A stretch of DNA of 64,000 nucleotides. It comes from Phenylobacterium sp. J367. GTDB lineage: Bacteria > Pseudomonadota > Alphaproteobacteria > Caulobacterales > Caulobacteraceae. The stretch is taken from assembly GCF_024699985.1 (NCBI RefSeq), contig NZ_JAJONA010000001.1, forward strand, positions 3,788,501 through 3,852,500. Reading direction: 5' to 3'. Made by a program: the position numbers and the translations under genes. This document shows, one piece after another, positions 49,932-59,664 of the stretch (positions are counted from its first letter, which is position 1; each line of letters begins with the position of its first letter). The notes under the pieces are model-generated. The model did not search any database and was not told the origin of the DNA. It was given only the letters and a program-made list of their open reading frames with translations.

Positions 49932-50933
49932 CTAGACCCTGATCCTCGTCCCTGCGCCGAACCGCCCCATGTCGGCCAGCCGCTTCGGCTCGCTCATGTC
50001 GAAACGGACCTGCGAGCGGCCGAAGTCCAGCGCCACGGCGTCGAACTGCTTCAGCAGGTCCATGCCCAGCACCAGGGCCGGGGCGTCCTTCAGGCCCCAG
50101 ATCTTGAACACGTGCATGTCGGCGTAGACTACCGCCACATTGCCCAGGTGCAGCCCGCCCAGCCTTAGGAACGGCAGGAAGAACAGCTGCCCCTCGAACC
50201 GTTCGCCGGCCAGGCTCTCCAGCTCGACGGCCATCGGCGGCTCGGAGCGCCCGCGGCGGATCTCGGCGGCCATGACCAGGTCGCGCAGCGGCGCGTTGCA
50301 CAGGCTCACGTGCGCGCCCGAATCGATCATCGCGCTGATCCTCTCGCCGCTCAGGTCGGCGTCGACGATGGTCAGTTGTCCGAGGCGCCGCCGGGCCGGC
50401 ACGACGACCGTGCCCTCGCTCGGCCGATCCGGCCGGCTGGAGGTGATGGCGATCGAGGATGCCTTGAAATCCATGGTCAGCCGCTGGCCCTTGAGCCAGT
50501 CGATGCCCAGGACGCCGTCGACGTCCGCACCGCGGATCGGAAGGGCAGGCGCCCGCACCCGCCGCCGGTTGCGCGCGCCCACCGTCAGCCGGTCGATCAT
50601 CACGCTTGGGCGCGTCTTCACGCCGACCACCGTGTGCACCCGTGTCGGCGGCCCGGGCGGCAGCAGCAGGTCGTTCATCAGCCGCGCCGAGACGCAGGAC
50701 GCGTTGGCCCCCGTGTCCAGCAGGAAGTGGTAGGGACCCTGGCCGTTGATGGTCACCGGAGCGAGCAGGTGTTCGTTCTTGCTTTCCTGGACGTCCAGGC
50801 TGACCGGGGGAGCGCTCGGATCGTCCGAGGCCTCGACGACAGGCTGCGGCTCGGCCCGCACCCTGCCCGGCAGCAGGGCCGCGCCGGCCGCGGCGAACAA
50901 GCCCGTGGCGGCCTGGCGTCTGGTGGGGGACAC
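49932..50933 (-). CDS. exported tandem retropepsin-like aspartic protease
   Basis: A 333-residue protein with a Tat-type leader (SPTRRQAATGLFAAAGAALLPGRVRA), then two retropepsin-like half-domains. The first has LLDTGANAS (Asp73) and DGVLGIDWL; the second has MIDSGAHVS (Asp204) and ALVLGMDLL. Single-chain proteins with two DT/SGA motifs may form a covalent dimer with one active site. Start GTG 50933 is preferred: AAAGGGAGG lies eight bases upstream, whereas the earlier GTG 50975 has no such site. It stands alone, convergent with thiL. Confidence 0.78.
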   Translation of the reverse strand: MSPTRRQAATGLFAAAGAALLPGRVRAEPQPVVEASDDPSAPPVSLDVQESKNEHLLAPVTINGQGPYHFLLDTGANASCVSARLMNDLLLPPGPPTRVHTVVGVKTRPSVMIDRLTVGARNRRRVRAPALPIRGADVDGVLGIDWLKGQRLTMDFKASSIAITSSRPDRPSEGTVVVPARRRLGQLTIVDADLSGERISAMIDSGAHVSLCNAPLRDLVMAAEIRRGRSEPPMAVELESLAGERFEGQLFFLPFLRLGGLHLGNVAVVYADMHVFKIWGLKDAPALVLGMDLLKQFDAVALDFGRSQVRFDMSEPKRLADMGRFGAGTRIRV

Positions 50934-51050
50934 GCCCGCAATCCTCCCTTTGTGTCGTTGCGGTGAAGATATCACCGTTCTACGGGAGGGTCACCTTAAG
51001 GCCCCGCTCGTTTCAACCGGACGGAAACCATATTGCGTCAGGGTGGCGGG

Positions 51051-51610
51051 ATGATCCGCCGCGCCCTTATCGTCGCCCTCCTGGTCGCCCCTCTCGCCGT
51101 GATCGGCGCTCCGGCCGCCGCCGCCGGGGGGCGGGGGAGAAGAAGGAGCCGAAGACGGACGTCGGCCAGTATGTCGACCTCGCGCCGGTGGGCCTGCCCA
51201 TCGTGGCCGAGGGGCGCCTGGTGAACTACGTCTTCGTCTATGTGCGCATCAACCTGACCGGCAGCGCCAACACTGCCCAGTGGCGCGCCAGGGAGCCGTT
51301 CTTCCGCGACGCCCTCGTCCGCGCCGGCCACCGCACGCCCTTCACCCTGAAGGGCGACTACCAGAAGATCGACACCGCCAGGCTGACCGCGGCTCTGACG
51401 CGCGAGGCCCAGCGGATCGCTGGCCCGGGCGTCATCCAGTCGGTGGCCGTGACCTCGCAGGCGCCGCGCGGGCGGGCCACGGCCCCGCGTCCCCCTGCGG
51501 CCCGCCGCCCCCCGCGTCTGACGCCGGTCGCCGACCCGCGCTTCGCCAGCCGTTGCGCACCCGACTATTCCTTGGCAGTGTCCCGCCGTCTGTTCAGGAG
51601 CGCCGCTTAG
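51051..51610 (+). CDS. exported hypothetical protein (frameshift)
   Basis: ATG 51051 starts a signal peptide (MIRRALIVALLVAPLAVIGAPAAAAG). A second frame carries EKKEPKTDVGQYVDLAPVGLPIVAEG, VNYVFVYVRINLTGSANTAQW, and REPFFRDALVRAGHRTPFTLKGDY. The two join in the G-rich stretch 51126-51137 (six G, C, five G); removing one G from each run gives 185 residues. The mature region resembles periplasmic or membrane-associated proteins of unknown function in relatives. The Arg/Pro-rich C-terminus after residue 140 is less certain. Lies 108 bases before hppA. Confidence 0.65.
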
Positions 51611-51718
51611 AAGACGCGTTCCGATCAAGGGGAAACACGGGTTGGGAGAGCACCGGCGTCGCTGGACCAGAGACGTCGCTGGGTCCCCTCCGCGCAATCG
51701 CAAAGGGGTGCGCTACAC

Positions 51719-53842
51719 ATGAGTACGCTTACGCTGGTGATCATCGCCGGCCTGCTCGCCGTCATCTATGGCGTCGTGCAGACAGCCTCGCTGCTGAAGG
51801 CTTCGGCCGGCAGCGCGCGCATGCAGGAGATCGCCGCCGCCATCCAGGAAGGCGCGCAGGCCTATCTCCGCAAGCAATACACCGCCATCGCCATCGTCGG
51901 CGTGGTCATCCTGATCGCTGTCTGGTTGCTGATCGGCCCGCTCGCCGCCGTCGGCTTCCTGATCGGCGCCGTCCTGTCCGGCCTCGCCGGCTTCGCCGGC
52001 ATGCTGATCTCGGTCCGGGCCAACGTCCGCACCGCCCAGGCGGCCTCGGAAAGCCTCGCCAAGGGCCTGTCCCTGGCGTTCCGGTCCGGCGCCATCACCG
52101 GCATGCTGGTGGCGGGCTTCGCCCTGATCGGCGTCGCCGGCTACTACGCGGTCCTGACCGGCTCGCTGGGGTACGACAGCACCAGCCGCGACGTGGTCGA
52201 CAGCCTCGTGGCCCTCGGCTTCGGCGCCTCGCTGATCTCGATCTTCGCGCGTCTGGGCGGCGGCATCTTCACCAAGGGCGCCGACGTGGGCGGCGACATG
52301 GTGGGCAAGGTCGAGGCCGGCATTCCGGAAGATGACCCGCGCAACGCCGCCACCATCGCCGACAACGTGGGCGACAACGTCGGCGACTGCGCCGGCATGG
52401 CCGCCGACCTGTTCGAGACCTACGCGGTGACCACCGTCGCCACCATGGTGCTGGGCGCGATCTTCTTCCGCGGCCTGCCGGAGGTGGAGAACATGATGCT
52501 CCTGCCGCTCGCCATCTGCGGCGTCTGCATCGTCACCTCGATCATCGGCACCTTCGCCGTGCGCCTGGGCAAGTCCAACAACATCATGGGCGCGCTCTAC
52601 CAGGGCCTGATCGTCACCGGAGTGCTTTCGATCGGCGCGATCTGGTGGGTGGTGAACAACCTCGTGACCACCACCATGACCGTGGGCGCTAAGACCTTCG
52701 GCGCCACCGAGCTCTTCTACTGCGGCCTCGCGGGCCTCGCGGTGACCGCCGCCATCGTGGTGATCACCGAGTACTACACCGGCACCGGCTTCCGCCCGGT
52801 GAAGTCGGTGGCCAAGGCGTCGGTCTCCGGCCATGGCACCAACGTCATCCAGGGCCTCGCCATGAGCCTGGAATCGACCGCGGCGCCGGCCCTGGTGATC
52901 ATCGCCGGCATCATCGTCACCTATGGCCTCGCGGGCCTGTTCGGCATCGCCATCGCCACGACCGCCATGCTGTCGCTGGCCGGCTTCATCGTCGCCCTCG
53001 ACGCCTTCGGCCCGGTGACCGACAACGCCGGCGGCATCGCCGAGATGGCCGGCCTGCCGCCGGAGGTCCGCGTGACCACCGACGCGCTCGACGCCGTGGG
53101 CAACACCACCAAGGCGGTGACCAAGGGCTATGCGATCGGTTCGGCCGGCCTGGGCGCCCTGGTGCTCTTCGCCGCCTACACCGAGGACCTGAAGTTCTTC
53201 GCCGCCAACGCCGAGCCGGGCTCCTTCTTCGAGGGCCTGGGCGCCGTGGCCTTCGACCTCTCCAACCCGTACGTCGTCGTGGGCCTGCTGTTCGGGGGGC
53301 TGCTGCCCTTCCTGTTCGGCGGGATGTCCATGACCGCCGTGGGCCGGGCGGCCGAGTCGGTCGTCGAGGAGGTCCGCCGCCAGTTCCGCGAGAACCCCGG
53401 CATCATGACCGGCGAGGTGAAGCCCGAGTACGGCCGCGCCGTGGGCATCCTCACCTCGGCGGCGATCAAGGAGATGATCGTCCCGTCGCTGCTGCCGGTG
53501 GTCTCGCCGGTGGCGCTGTTCTTCCTGATCAACGCCATCGCCGGCAAGGTCGACGCCTTCGCGGCGCTCGGCGCCATGCTCATGGGTGTCATCGTCACCG
53601 GCCTCTTCGTGGCCATCTCGATGACGTCGGGCGGCGGCGCCTGGGACAACGCCAAGAAGCTGATCGAGGAAGGTCACTTCGGCGGCAAGGGGTCCGAGGC
53701 CCACAAGGCGGCGGTCACCGGCGACACCGTCGGCGACCCCTACAAGGACACGGCGGGCCCCGCCGTGAACCCGATGATCAAGATCACCAACATCGTGGCC
53801 CTGCTGCTTCTGGCGGTCCTGGCCCACGGCGCGGTCGGCTAG
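51719..53842 (+). CDS. hppA: K+-insensitive proton-pumping membrane pyrophosphatase
   Basis: Couples pyrophosphate hydrolysis to proton export across the inner membrane. 707 residues with about 16 membrane helices. Substrate-binding sequences: [51 protein letters not shown] and, near the end, [14 protein letters not shown]. The key residue in [16 protein letters not shown] (Lys465) marks the K+-independent class. The gene is intact despite several long G runs. A 12-bp terminator follows. Confidence 0.97.
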   Translation: MSTLTLVIIAGLLAVIYGVVQTASLLKASAGSARMQEIAAAIQEGAQAYLRKQYTAIAIVGVVILIAVWLLIGPLAAVGFLIGAVLSGLAGFAGMLISVRANVRTAQAASESLAKGLSLAFRSGAITGMLVAGFALIGVAGYYAVLTGSLGYDSTSRDVVDSLVALGFGASLISIFARLGGGIFTKGADVGGDMVGKVEAGIPEDDPRNAATIADNVGDNVGDCAGMAADLFETYAVTTVATMVLGAIFFRGLPEVENMMLLPLAICGVCIVTSIIGTFAVRLGKSNNIMGALYQGLIVTGVLSIGAIWWVVNNLVTTTMTVGAKTFGATELFYCGLAGLAVTAAIVVITEYYTGTGFRPVKSVAKASVSGHGTNVIQGLAMSLESTAAPALVIIAGIIVTYGLAGLFGIAIATTAMLSLAGFIVALDAFGPVTDNAGGIAEMAGLPPEVRVTTDALDAVGNTTKAVTKGYAIGSAGLGALVLFAAYTEDLKFFAANAEPGSFFEGLGAVAFDLSNPYVVVGLLFGGLLPFLFGGMSMTAVGRAAESVVEEVRRQFRENPGIMTGEVKPEYGRAVGILTSAAIKEMIVPSLLPVVSPVALFFLINAIAGKVDAFAALGAMLMGVIVTGLFVAISMTSGGGAWDNAKKLIEEGHFGGKGSEAHKAAVTGDTVGDPYKDTAGPAVNPMIKITNIVALLLLAVLAHGAVG

Positions 53843-53867
53843 ATCGAGCCTTCAGCCTGAAAAGGCG

Positions 53868-53905
53868 ACGCCCCGGAGAGCGATCTCCGGGGCGTTTTCT
53901 TTTTC
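53868..53905 (+). terminator. Rho-independent terminator of hppA
   Basis: Stem ACGCCCCGGAGA (53868-53879) and TCTCCGGGGCGT (53884-53895), loop GCGA, followed by TTTTCTTTTTCTT. It runs straight into the inverted-repeat element. Confidence 0.95.
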
Positions 53906-54052
53906 TTATCCCTCCCCTTCATGGGGAGGGACAGGCCGCAGCGGCCAGGGTGGGGAAGTGTGCTTCAAGCGGTGACGGCGGGGATGATCGTGGGCGCCCC
54001 ACCCGTCCGGCGCTCCGCGCCGTCCACCCTCCCCATGAAGGGGAGGGATAAG
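53905..54052. repeat. 148-bp MITE-like inverted-repeat element
   Basis: Perfect 26-base terminal inverted repeats at 53905-53930 and 54027-54052. Each arm is itself self-complementary (CCTCCCCTTCATGGGGAGG). Internal sequence includes GGCCGCAGCGGCC and AGGGTGGGG, with a complementary CCCCACCC inside. No coding capacity. A diverged relative lies at 58678-58824. It fills the gap between hppA and bamE; the bamE stop starts one base beyond. Confidence 0.85.
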
Positions 54053-54053
54053 A

Positions 54054-54539
54054 TCAGTTCCGGTCGCCAGGGCGGGTGCCCGGCACGCCCTCGTCGTCGC
54101 GCGGCAGCATCCCGCCGCGGCCCACGGTGCCGAGGAGCTGTTCCAGCACGGTCAGCTCGCGGCCGCGGGTCGGCGTCTCCCGGCCGTTGAAGGCGATGAC
54201 CTTGCCGTCCTTCAGCGTGTAGGCGTTCACGCTCTCGACGAGCTCACTGTCCTTGTTGAAGGTGATGGCCGTGACGTTGCGGGCGGTGACCTGCGGCTTG
54301 CGGAAGGCCACACGCTGCTTCACCTGGTTCATGTAGAACCAGACGTTCGGGTCGAAGGTCGAGGTCGCGGACGGCGAGCCCAGCTTGGCGCGCACCGTCG
54401 ACTTGGTGTCCGTGCCGACCGCCACGTCCTTCGGATCCGATTCGATGGCCTGGAACCCGGAGTAGCTGGTAATGGGCGCGCAGCCGGCCGTGGTCATCAG
54501 ACCGAGGGCGACGGCGGCGAATGCGGCGCGGCGAAACAT
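54054..54539 (-). CDS. bamE: outer-membrane assembly lipoprotein BamE (SmpA/OmlA)
   Basis: Small lipoprotein of the beta-barrel assembly machine. From ATG 54539 (161 residues): signal peptide and lipobox (LMTTAGC), then the SmpA/OmlA domain, with TKSTVRAKLGSPSATSTFDPNVWFYMNQVKQRVAF, the family GxPS...W.Y pattern. The C-terminus (RGGMLPRDDEGVPGTRPGDRN) is a charged tail. The alternative ATG at 54557 adds six residues. Divergent from the bc1 chaperone gene. Confidence 0.9.
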   Translation of the reverse strand: MFRRAAFAAVALGLMTTAGCAPITSYSGFQAIESDPKDVAVGTDTKSTVRAKLGSPSATSTFDPNVWFYMNQVKQRVAFRKPQVTARNVTAITFNKDSELVESVNAYTLKDGKVIAFNGRETPTRGRELTVLEQLLGTVGRGGMLPRDDEGVPGTRPGDRN

Positions 54540-54646
54540 GTGCGGTTCAGGACCCATTGCTTGTTCGAGGCTTTGACCTATCCGTCGCCGCCCACTAGTT
54601 CAACGGCTGCTTTAGCCGCGCCCCTGGGGCGAAATCGAGGCCGCGC

Positions 54647-55174
54647 ATGCTCCAGCGCCTGTTCAGACCACGACCGGCCCGCGAAACGGGGAAGGCGCTC
54701 TACCAGTCGGCGGTCGCCCAGGCCCGCTCGCCGGAGCTCTACGCGCGCCTCGGGGTGCCCGACACGGTCGAGGGCCGGTTCGAGGCCTACAGCCTGCACG
54801 TGATCCTGCTCATCGACCGGCTGCACCAGCAGGGCCGTGAGGCGGCTGAGGTGTCCCAGGCCCTCTTCGACGCCTTCACCAAATCGCTGGACGACGCCCT
54901 GCGCGAGATGGGGGTCGGCGACCTTTCGGTGGGCAAGAAGATGCGCAAGCTGGGCGAGGCCTTCTACGGCCGGGTGAAGGCCTACCATGCGGCCCTGGAG
55001 AAGCTGCCCGACGCCGAGGAGCTGGAGGCGCTGATCGGCCGCACGCTCTATGCCGAGGGTGACGCCGCCAACGCGCCGGCCATGGCCGGCTACGCCGCCG
55101 CCCAGCGCCAGGCCCTCGCCGCCCAGCCGCTCGAGGCTCTGCTGAAGGCCCAGGTCCAGTGGGGGCCGGTCTGA
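54647..55174 (+). CDS. ubiquinol-cytochrome c chaperone (CBP3-like)
   Basis: Member of the family containing yeast Cbp3, an assembly factor for cytochrome b of complex III. The 175-residue protein has GRFEAYSLHVILLIDRLHQQG and LFDAFTKSLDDALREMGVGDLSVGKKMRKLGEAFYGRV, the core helices of the domain. No signal peptide. Its stop overlaps the start of the DUF177 gene (TGATG), as in other alphaproteobacteria. Confidence 0.92.
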   Translation: MLQRLFRPRPARETGKALYQSAVAQARSPELYARLGVPDTVEGRFEAYSLHVILLIDRLHQQGREAAEVSQALFDAFTKSLDDALREMGVGDLSVGKKMRKLGEAFYGRVKAYHAALEKLPDAEELEALIGRTLYAEGDAANAPAMAGYAAAQRQALAAQPLEALLKAQVQWGPV

Positions 55175-55699
55175 TGGCCGCCGCCGACTGGACGAAGACC
55201 GTCCGCCTGCATGAACTGGCGCGCGGTCCGGTCACCCCTGGATCTCGCGCCCGACGAGGTCCAGCGCGCCGCGATCGCGAAGGAGCTGAAGCTCCAGAGC
55301 GTGCCCGCCCTGATCGCCCGGGTGACCGTGAAGCCCTGGCTGGACGGCGCGGAGATCACCGGGCGGTTCCAGGCGGTGGTCGAGCAGATCTGCTCGGTCT
55401 CGCTCGATCCGTTCGAACAGCCGGTGGAAGGCGAGATCGACGTTCGCGCGGTGCCGAAGGGCAGTCCGAACGCCGGCCAGGAAACCGACGAGGAGATGGA
55501 GCTCGATCCCGACGCCCCCGATCCGCCCGATGTCTTTCCGGGCGACGCGGTGGACGTGGCGGCCTATGTGGTGGAGCACCTGAGCCTGGAGATCGACCCG
55601 TTCCCCAGGAAGCCGGGCGCGGAGTTCGAATACTCGCCGCCGGCGGCGGAGGAATCCCCCTTCGCAGTGTTGAAGAACTTGAAAGAACCCAAGGGCTAA
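55174..55699 (+). CDS. DUF177 (YceD-like) protein (one frameshift)
   Basis: Homologue of YceD, implicated in 23S rRNA accumulation. Corrected product is 174 residues: MAAADWTKTVRLHELARGPVTLDLAPDEVQRAAIA..., then LIARVTVKPWLDGAEITGRFQAVVEQICSVSLDPFEQPVEGEIDVR and the acidic middle (DEEMELDPDAPDPPDVF). The C-terminus is ESPFAVLKNLKEPKG. The break is at four C (55235-55238), apparently one too many. It precedes plsX; no rpmF gene lies between, unlike the arrangement in many bacteria. Confidence 0.88.
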
Positions 55700-55795
55700 G
55701 ACGAACCCGGTTTGCAACGCAGGAACGCTGGGCAGTATCGTTCGCAACGATTCCGGCCGGCCCAAGGACCCACGGTTATTTGACCTCGATCTCTG

Positions 55796-56838
55796 GTGAT
55801 CTCGATCGACGCCATGGGCGGAGACCACGGCCCGTCCGTGGTGATACCCGGCGTCGCCCAGGCCATGGCCAAGCTCCCGCCGCACGCCCGCATCCTGTTG
55901 CACGGCGACGAGGCGGCGATCCGCGCCGAGATGTCCCGCTGCAAGGGCCTCGCCGACCGTGTCGAGGTCCGTCACGCCGAGCGCGTGGTCGGCATGGACG
56001 AGAAGCCGGCCCAGGCGCTTCGCCGGTCCAAGGGCACGTCCATGTGGAACGCCGTGGAGTCGGTCCGCGAGGGTGAGGCCGTGGGCGCCGTCTCCTGCGG
56101 CAACACCGGCGCCCTGATGGCGATCTCAAGCTGATCCTGCGGATGAGCGCCGACCTGGACCGCCCGGCGCTGGTCGCCGGCATCCCGACGCCCACGGGCG
56201 TCACCACCTTCCTCGACGTGGGCGCCAACGTCGACTGCGACGCCGAGCGCCTCGTCGAGTTCGCCATCATGGGCGAAGCCTATCACCGCGCCGTCCACAA
56301 GGTCGCCAAGCCGAGGGTCGGCGTCCTCAACGTCGGGTCCGAGGACATGAAGGGCCACGGCGAGGTCCGTGAGGCCCACCGCGTCCTGCGCGAGGGCGGT
56401 CTCGACCTCGACTACCGCGGCTTCGTCGAGGGCGACGACATCACCAAGGGCGTCGTCGACGTGGTCGTCACCGACGGCTTCACCGGCAATGTGGCGCTCA
56501 AGGCCATGGAGGGCGTCGCCCGCTTCGTCGGCAGCGAGCTCAAGAGCTCGCTGACCTCCAGCCCGCTGGCCACGGCCGGCGCCCTGGTCGCCCAGGGCGC
56601 GCTGAAGAAGTTCCGCGACCGCCTGAGCCCGCCGGGGGCCGCCCCGCTGCTGGGCCTCAACGGCATCGTCCTGAAGTGCCATGGCGGCGCGGGCCCCCGC
56701 GACGTGGCCGAGGCGCTTCGTGTCGCAGCCGATCTGGCGCAAAGCGACTTCGCCGCCGAGATCGAACGGAATATGACCCGGCTGCCCGCCGCGCTCGCCG
56801 AAGCGAGTCCGGATCCAGCCTCGGATGGAGCCTCCTGA
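55796..56838 (+). CDS. plsX: phosphate acyltransferase PlsX (one frameshift)
   Basis: Makes acyl-phosphate from acyl-ACP for phospholipid synthesis. Begins VISIDAMGGDHGPSVVIPGVAQA from GTG 55796; an in-frame stop (TGA 55781) rules out an earlier start. Then ASMWNAVESVREGEAVGAVSCGNTGALMAIS and, in another frame, KLILRMSADLDRPALVAGIPT, NVGSEDMKGHGEVREAH, VVTDGFTGNVALKAMEG and LNGIVLKCHGGA. The break is at 56127, where one C seems missing (ATCTCAAG for ATCTCCAAG). Corrected length is 347 residues. Confidence 0.91.
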
Positions 56839-57819
56839 GTGCCGAAGGTCCTGCGTAGCGTCGTGACCGCCGTCGGCGGCTACCTGCCCGAGCAGGTGGT
56901 CTCCAACGACGACCTGGCCAAGTTCGTCGACACCTCCGACGAGTGGATCCGGGAGCGGACCGGCATCCAGCAGCGCCACAAGGTCCGCGACGACGAGCCG
57001 GTCTCCGACCTGGCCGTGGCCGCCGCCCGGGTGGCGCTGGAGCGCGCCGGCAAGACCCCCGACGACGTCGACCTGATCATCGTCGCCACCACCACGCCCG
57101 ACCTGACCTTCCCGGCCACCGCCGCGATCGTCCAGCGCAAGCTGGGCTGCCCGGTGGGCATCGCCTTCGACGTCCAGGCGGTGTGCTCGGGCTTCGTCTA
57201 TGCGCTGTCGGTCGCCGACGGCTTCGTCGCCCGCGGCCGCTCGAAATGCGCCCTGGTGATCGGCGCCGACGCCATGACCCGCCTGATGGACTGGAACGAC
57301 CGCGGCACCTGCGTGCTGTTCGGCGACGGCGCTGGCGCGGTCGTGGTCGAGCCCATGGAAGGCGAGGGGACCGCCGACGACCGCGGCCTGATCGGCTTCG
57401 CCCTGCGCTGCGACGGGACCAAGCAGGACCTGCTCTATGTGGACGGCGGCGCCTCCACCGACGGCCGCATCGGCCACCTGCGGATGCAGGGCAACCAGGT
57501 GTTCCGCCACGCCGTGGTCAACATCTCCGAGGCGATCAATTCCGCCGCGGCCGATGCCGGCATCGACGTCGCCGCCGTCGACTGGTTCATCCCCCACCAG
57601 GCGAACCTGCGCATCCTGCAGGGCGTCGCCCACCGCTGCGGCATCGACGAGGACAAGGTGGTCACCACGGTGATGCACCACGCCAACACCTCGGCCGCCT
57701 CGATTCCGCTCGCCATGAATGCGGCGGTGGAGGACGGGCGGATACAACCTGGACACCTCCTGCTGCTGGAGGCCATGGGCGGCGGACTGACCTGGGGCGC
57801 CTGCGTGGTGCGGCTTTAG
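56839..57819 (+). CDS. fabH: 3-oxoacyl-[ACP] synthase III
   Basis: Starts fatty-acid synthesis by condensing acetyl-CoA with malonyl-ACP. 326 residues: VVTAVGGYLPEQVVSNDDLAKFVDTSDEWI, RTGIQQRH, catalytic Cys in DVQAVCSGFVYAL (116), His in DWFIPHQANLRIL and Asn in HHANTSAASIPLA. C-terminal GGGLTWGACVVRL. GTG 56839 directly follows the plsX stop. The gene is intact. Confidence 0.97.
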   Translation: MPKVLRSVVTAVGGYLPEQVVSNDDLAKFVDTSDEWIRERTGIQQRHKVRDDEPVSDLAVAAARVALERAGKTPDDVDLIIVATTTPDLTFPATAAIVQRKLGCPVGIAFDVQAVCSGFVYALSVADGFVARGRSKCALVIGADAMTRLMDWNDRGTCVLFGDGAGAVVVEPMEGEGTADDRGLIGFALRCDGTKQDLLYVDGGASTDGRIGHLRMQGNQVFRHAVVNISEAINSAAADAGIDVAAVDWFIPHQANLRILQGVAHRCGIDEDKVVTTVMHHANTSAASIPLAMNAAVEDGRIQPGHLLLLEAMGGGLTWGACVVRL

Positions 57820-57922
57820 CCGCATTCCTTAACCACCTCCGCCAATCTGGCCCTTGAAGTCCTTGACCTGACAAGACTATCAAGGGGAGATGAACAGCAT
57901 CGCTGCGGGGAACGGGGCGACG

Positions 57923-58225
57923 ATGAAGGGCGCGACGGTGACGCGAGCCGACCTTTGCGAGTCGGTTCACGAAGAGGTGGGCCTCACACGTCAGGATTGC
58001 AGCGAACTGGTGGAGCGCGTGCTCGAGCTCATGGCCGTCGCCCTGGAGAAGGGCGAGCAGGTCAAGCTGTCGGGCTTCGGCGTGTTCCAGGTCCGGGCCA
58101 AGCGCGCCCGCATGGGCCGCAATCCCAAGACCGGAGAGCCGGCGGCGATCGAGCCGCGCCGCGTGATCGGCTTCCGCGCGTCCCAGGTGATGAAGGCGCG
58201 GGTGGACCGCGCCCTCTCGCGGTGA
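57923..58225 (+). CDS. ihfA: integration host factor alpha subunit
   Basis: DNA-bending nucleoid protein. I chose ATG 57923 (MKGATVTRADLCESVHEEVG, 100 residues), the usual IHF-alpha length; the ATG at 57890 adds 11 residues. Family markers are GEQVKLSGFGVFQVRAKRARMGRNPKTGEPAAIEPRRVIGFRAS, with the intercalating Pro in the MGRNPKTGE arm. The upstream gap (57820-57889) holds CCCTTGA...TCAAGGG arms that may be an operator. The plsX-fabH-ihfA-merR order is common in alphaproteobacteria. Confidence 0.95.
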   Translation: MKGATVTRADLCESVHEEVGLTRQDCSELVERVLELMAVALEKGEQVKLSGFGVFQVRAKRARMGRNPKTGEPAAIEPRRVIGFRASQVMKARVDRALSR

Positions 58226-58253
58226 GGATGCTGCGGTGAGGACCGCGTAGGCC

Positions 58254-58673
58254 ATGGCCAAGGGCCCGGAAGCCTTTCGGACGATCTCCGAGGCGGCTGA
58301 CGAGCTCCATGTGCCTCAGCACGTTCTGCGGTTCTGGGAGACCAAGTTCTCCTTCATCCGGCCCATGAAGCGGGCCGGCGGGCGCCGGTTCTACCGCCCC
58401 CACGACATCGACGTGTTGCGCGGCGTGCGCCGCCTGCTCCACGACGAAGGCTACACCATCAAGGGCGTCCAGCGCCTGCACCGCGAGCAGGGCGTCCGCC
58501 GGCTCGTCGCGGCCGGCGAGGGGGAGGGCGTGGCCCCGCCTGCGCCCGAGGACGCCGAGGCGCCCGTTCTGGCTCATCCTGACCTCGACCCCGTCGCCCG
58601 CGCGCGCCTGGTCGCCACCCTCTCCGAGCTGGAAGCGGTCAAGGCCCGCCTCGACGGGCTGCTGAAGCACTGA
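58254..58673 (+). CDS. MerR-family transcriptional regulator
   Basis: A 139-residue regulator with an N-terminal MerR winged helix: [67 protein letters not shown] in outline (positions about 8-75). The Trp after RF (RFWETKF) and the lack of Cys ligands set it apart from metal sensors; it belongs to the group next to ihfA in alphaproteobacteria. C-terminal helix [22 protein letters not shown] forms the dimer coiled coil. Target unknown. Confidence 0.9.
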   Translation: MAKGPEAFRTISEAADELHVPQHVLRFWETKFSFIRPMKRAGGRRFYRPHDIDVLRGVRRLLHDEGYTIKGVQRLHREQGVRRLVAAGEGEGVAPPAPEDAEAPVLAHPDLDPVARARLVATLSELEAVKARLDGLLKH

Positions 58674-58677
58674 AGCC

Positions 58678-58824
58678 ATCCCTCCCCTTCAGGGGAGGGA
58701 CAGATCGCGTAGCGATCAGGGTGGGGAGGTCGCGTTCAAGCCCGACCGCCGGGCCCGGCCCACAGACCCCCACCCGTCCCGCGCTGACGCGCGGTCCATT
58801 CTCCCCCGAGGAGGAGGGACGAGG
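58678..58824. repeat. MITE-like repeat, diverged relative of 53905-54052
   Basis: Left end CCTCCCCTTCAGGGGAGGGAC matches the left arm of the 53.9-kb element minus two loop bases, followed by a GATCGCGTAGCGATC hairpin and AGGGTGGGGAGGT. The right end CTCCCCCGAGGAGGAGGGA is a degenerate arm. A central CACCCGTCC matches the first copy. It lies between the MerR gene and tRNA-Pro. Confidence 0.75.
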
Positions 58825-58858
58825 CTGTGGAAGAAAGGAATATCTCGCCGCCGGCCGA

Positions 58859-58935
<77 letters not shown>

Positions 58936-58976
58936 CGAGGCCGGTCGGCGAGGCGGGTCTTCTAGCGAGTTCTCGG

Positions 58977-59664
58977 ATGGCGGCAAACGCTAATTTCGCG
59001 CGGCGCGTTCCGGTTGCGCTCGCCGCCCTTCTCGGTGCGCCGACGATGGCCGCTGCCCAACCGCCCAAACCTGTACTCGTCGAGAAGCCCACAGCCGAGG
59101 ACGTCGCCAGGGTTTATCCGGTGGAAGCCCAGCGATCCGAGGTCGAGGGGCGCGCCGTTCTGAGGTGCTCGGTCCAGCCGGACGGCATGCTGCACAATTG
59201 CCGGGCGGACTCCGAAGACCCGCGCGACTTCGGCTTTGCCGAGGCCGTCCTCCAGCTGGCGCCGAAGTTCCGCTATGCGCCCCGCGCCGAGGGTTTCGAG
59301 ACCGTCATCCCGATCCGCTTCCAGTTGCCTCGCGTCATGCGCGAGGTGGCCTTCCCGGAAGCCGGGGCAGTGGGCGTCGCTCGGCCCTATCGGACCGTAC
59401 TACCCCGAGCGCGCCGAGCGCCTGCGGGTCGACGGCGAGGCGCGGATCGACTGCAGGGTCCTTGCCGACAATCGCCTCGATCAATGCCGTGCCGTGGCCG
59501 CCGGCCCGCCAGGCTGGGGGTTCGATGAAGCATCGATCCGGGCGGCGGCGGATGGCTGGATCGTCGCCGGGCCGGAACCGGCTGGTGTGAAGCCGCCTGC
59601 GGACGGGGTGTGGCGTTTCCGCGTCCTGTTCGAACAGAGCAAGCGGCGGAAGCGGTCCCGCTAA
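58977..59664 (+). CDS. exported protein with two TonB-C-like repeats (one frameshift)
   Basis: From ATG 58977: signal peptide ([20 protein letters not shown]), then two related domains. Repeat 1: [36 protein letters not shown]..., ending [20 protein letters not shown]. Repeat 2: [41 protein letters not shown]..., ending WRFRVLFEQ. The G.A.....V...G.L..C.V pattern is that of TonB C-terminal domains, but there is no N-terminal anchor or Pro-rich spanner. The frame breaks in 59361-59390; the best candidate is four G at 59364-59367 (one too many), giving 228 residues. Confidence 0.7.

Noticed and set aside
51713-53827. A 704-codon minus-strand open frame opposite hppA
   Set aside because: GC-rich antisense shadow; the product is His/Asp/Gly-rich with no family similarity, while hppA is complete.
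55972-57825. A 617-codon minus-strand open frame
   Set aside because: Antisense shadow of plsX and fabH.
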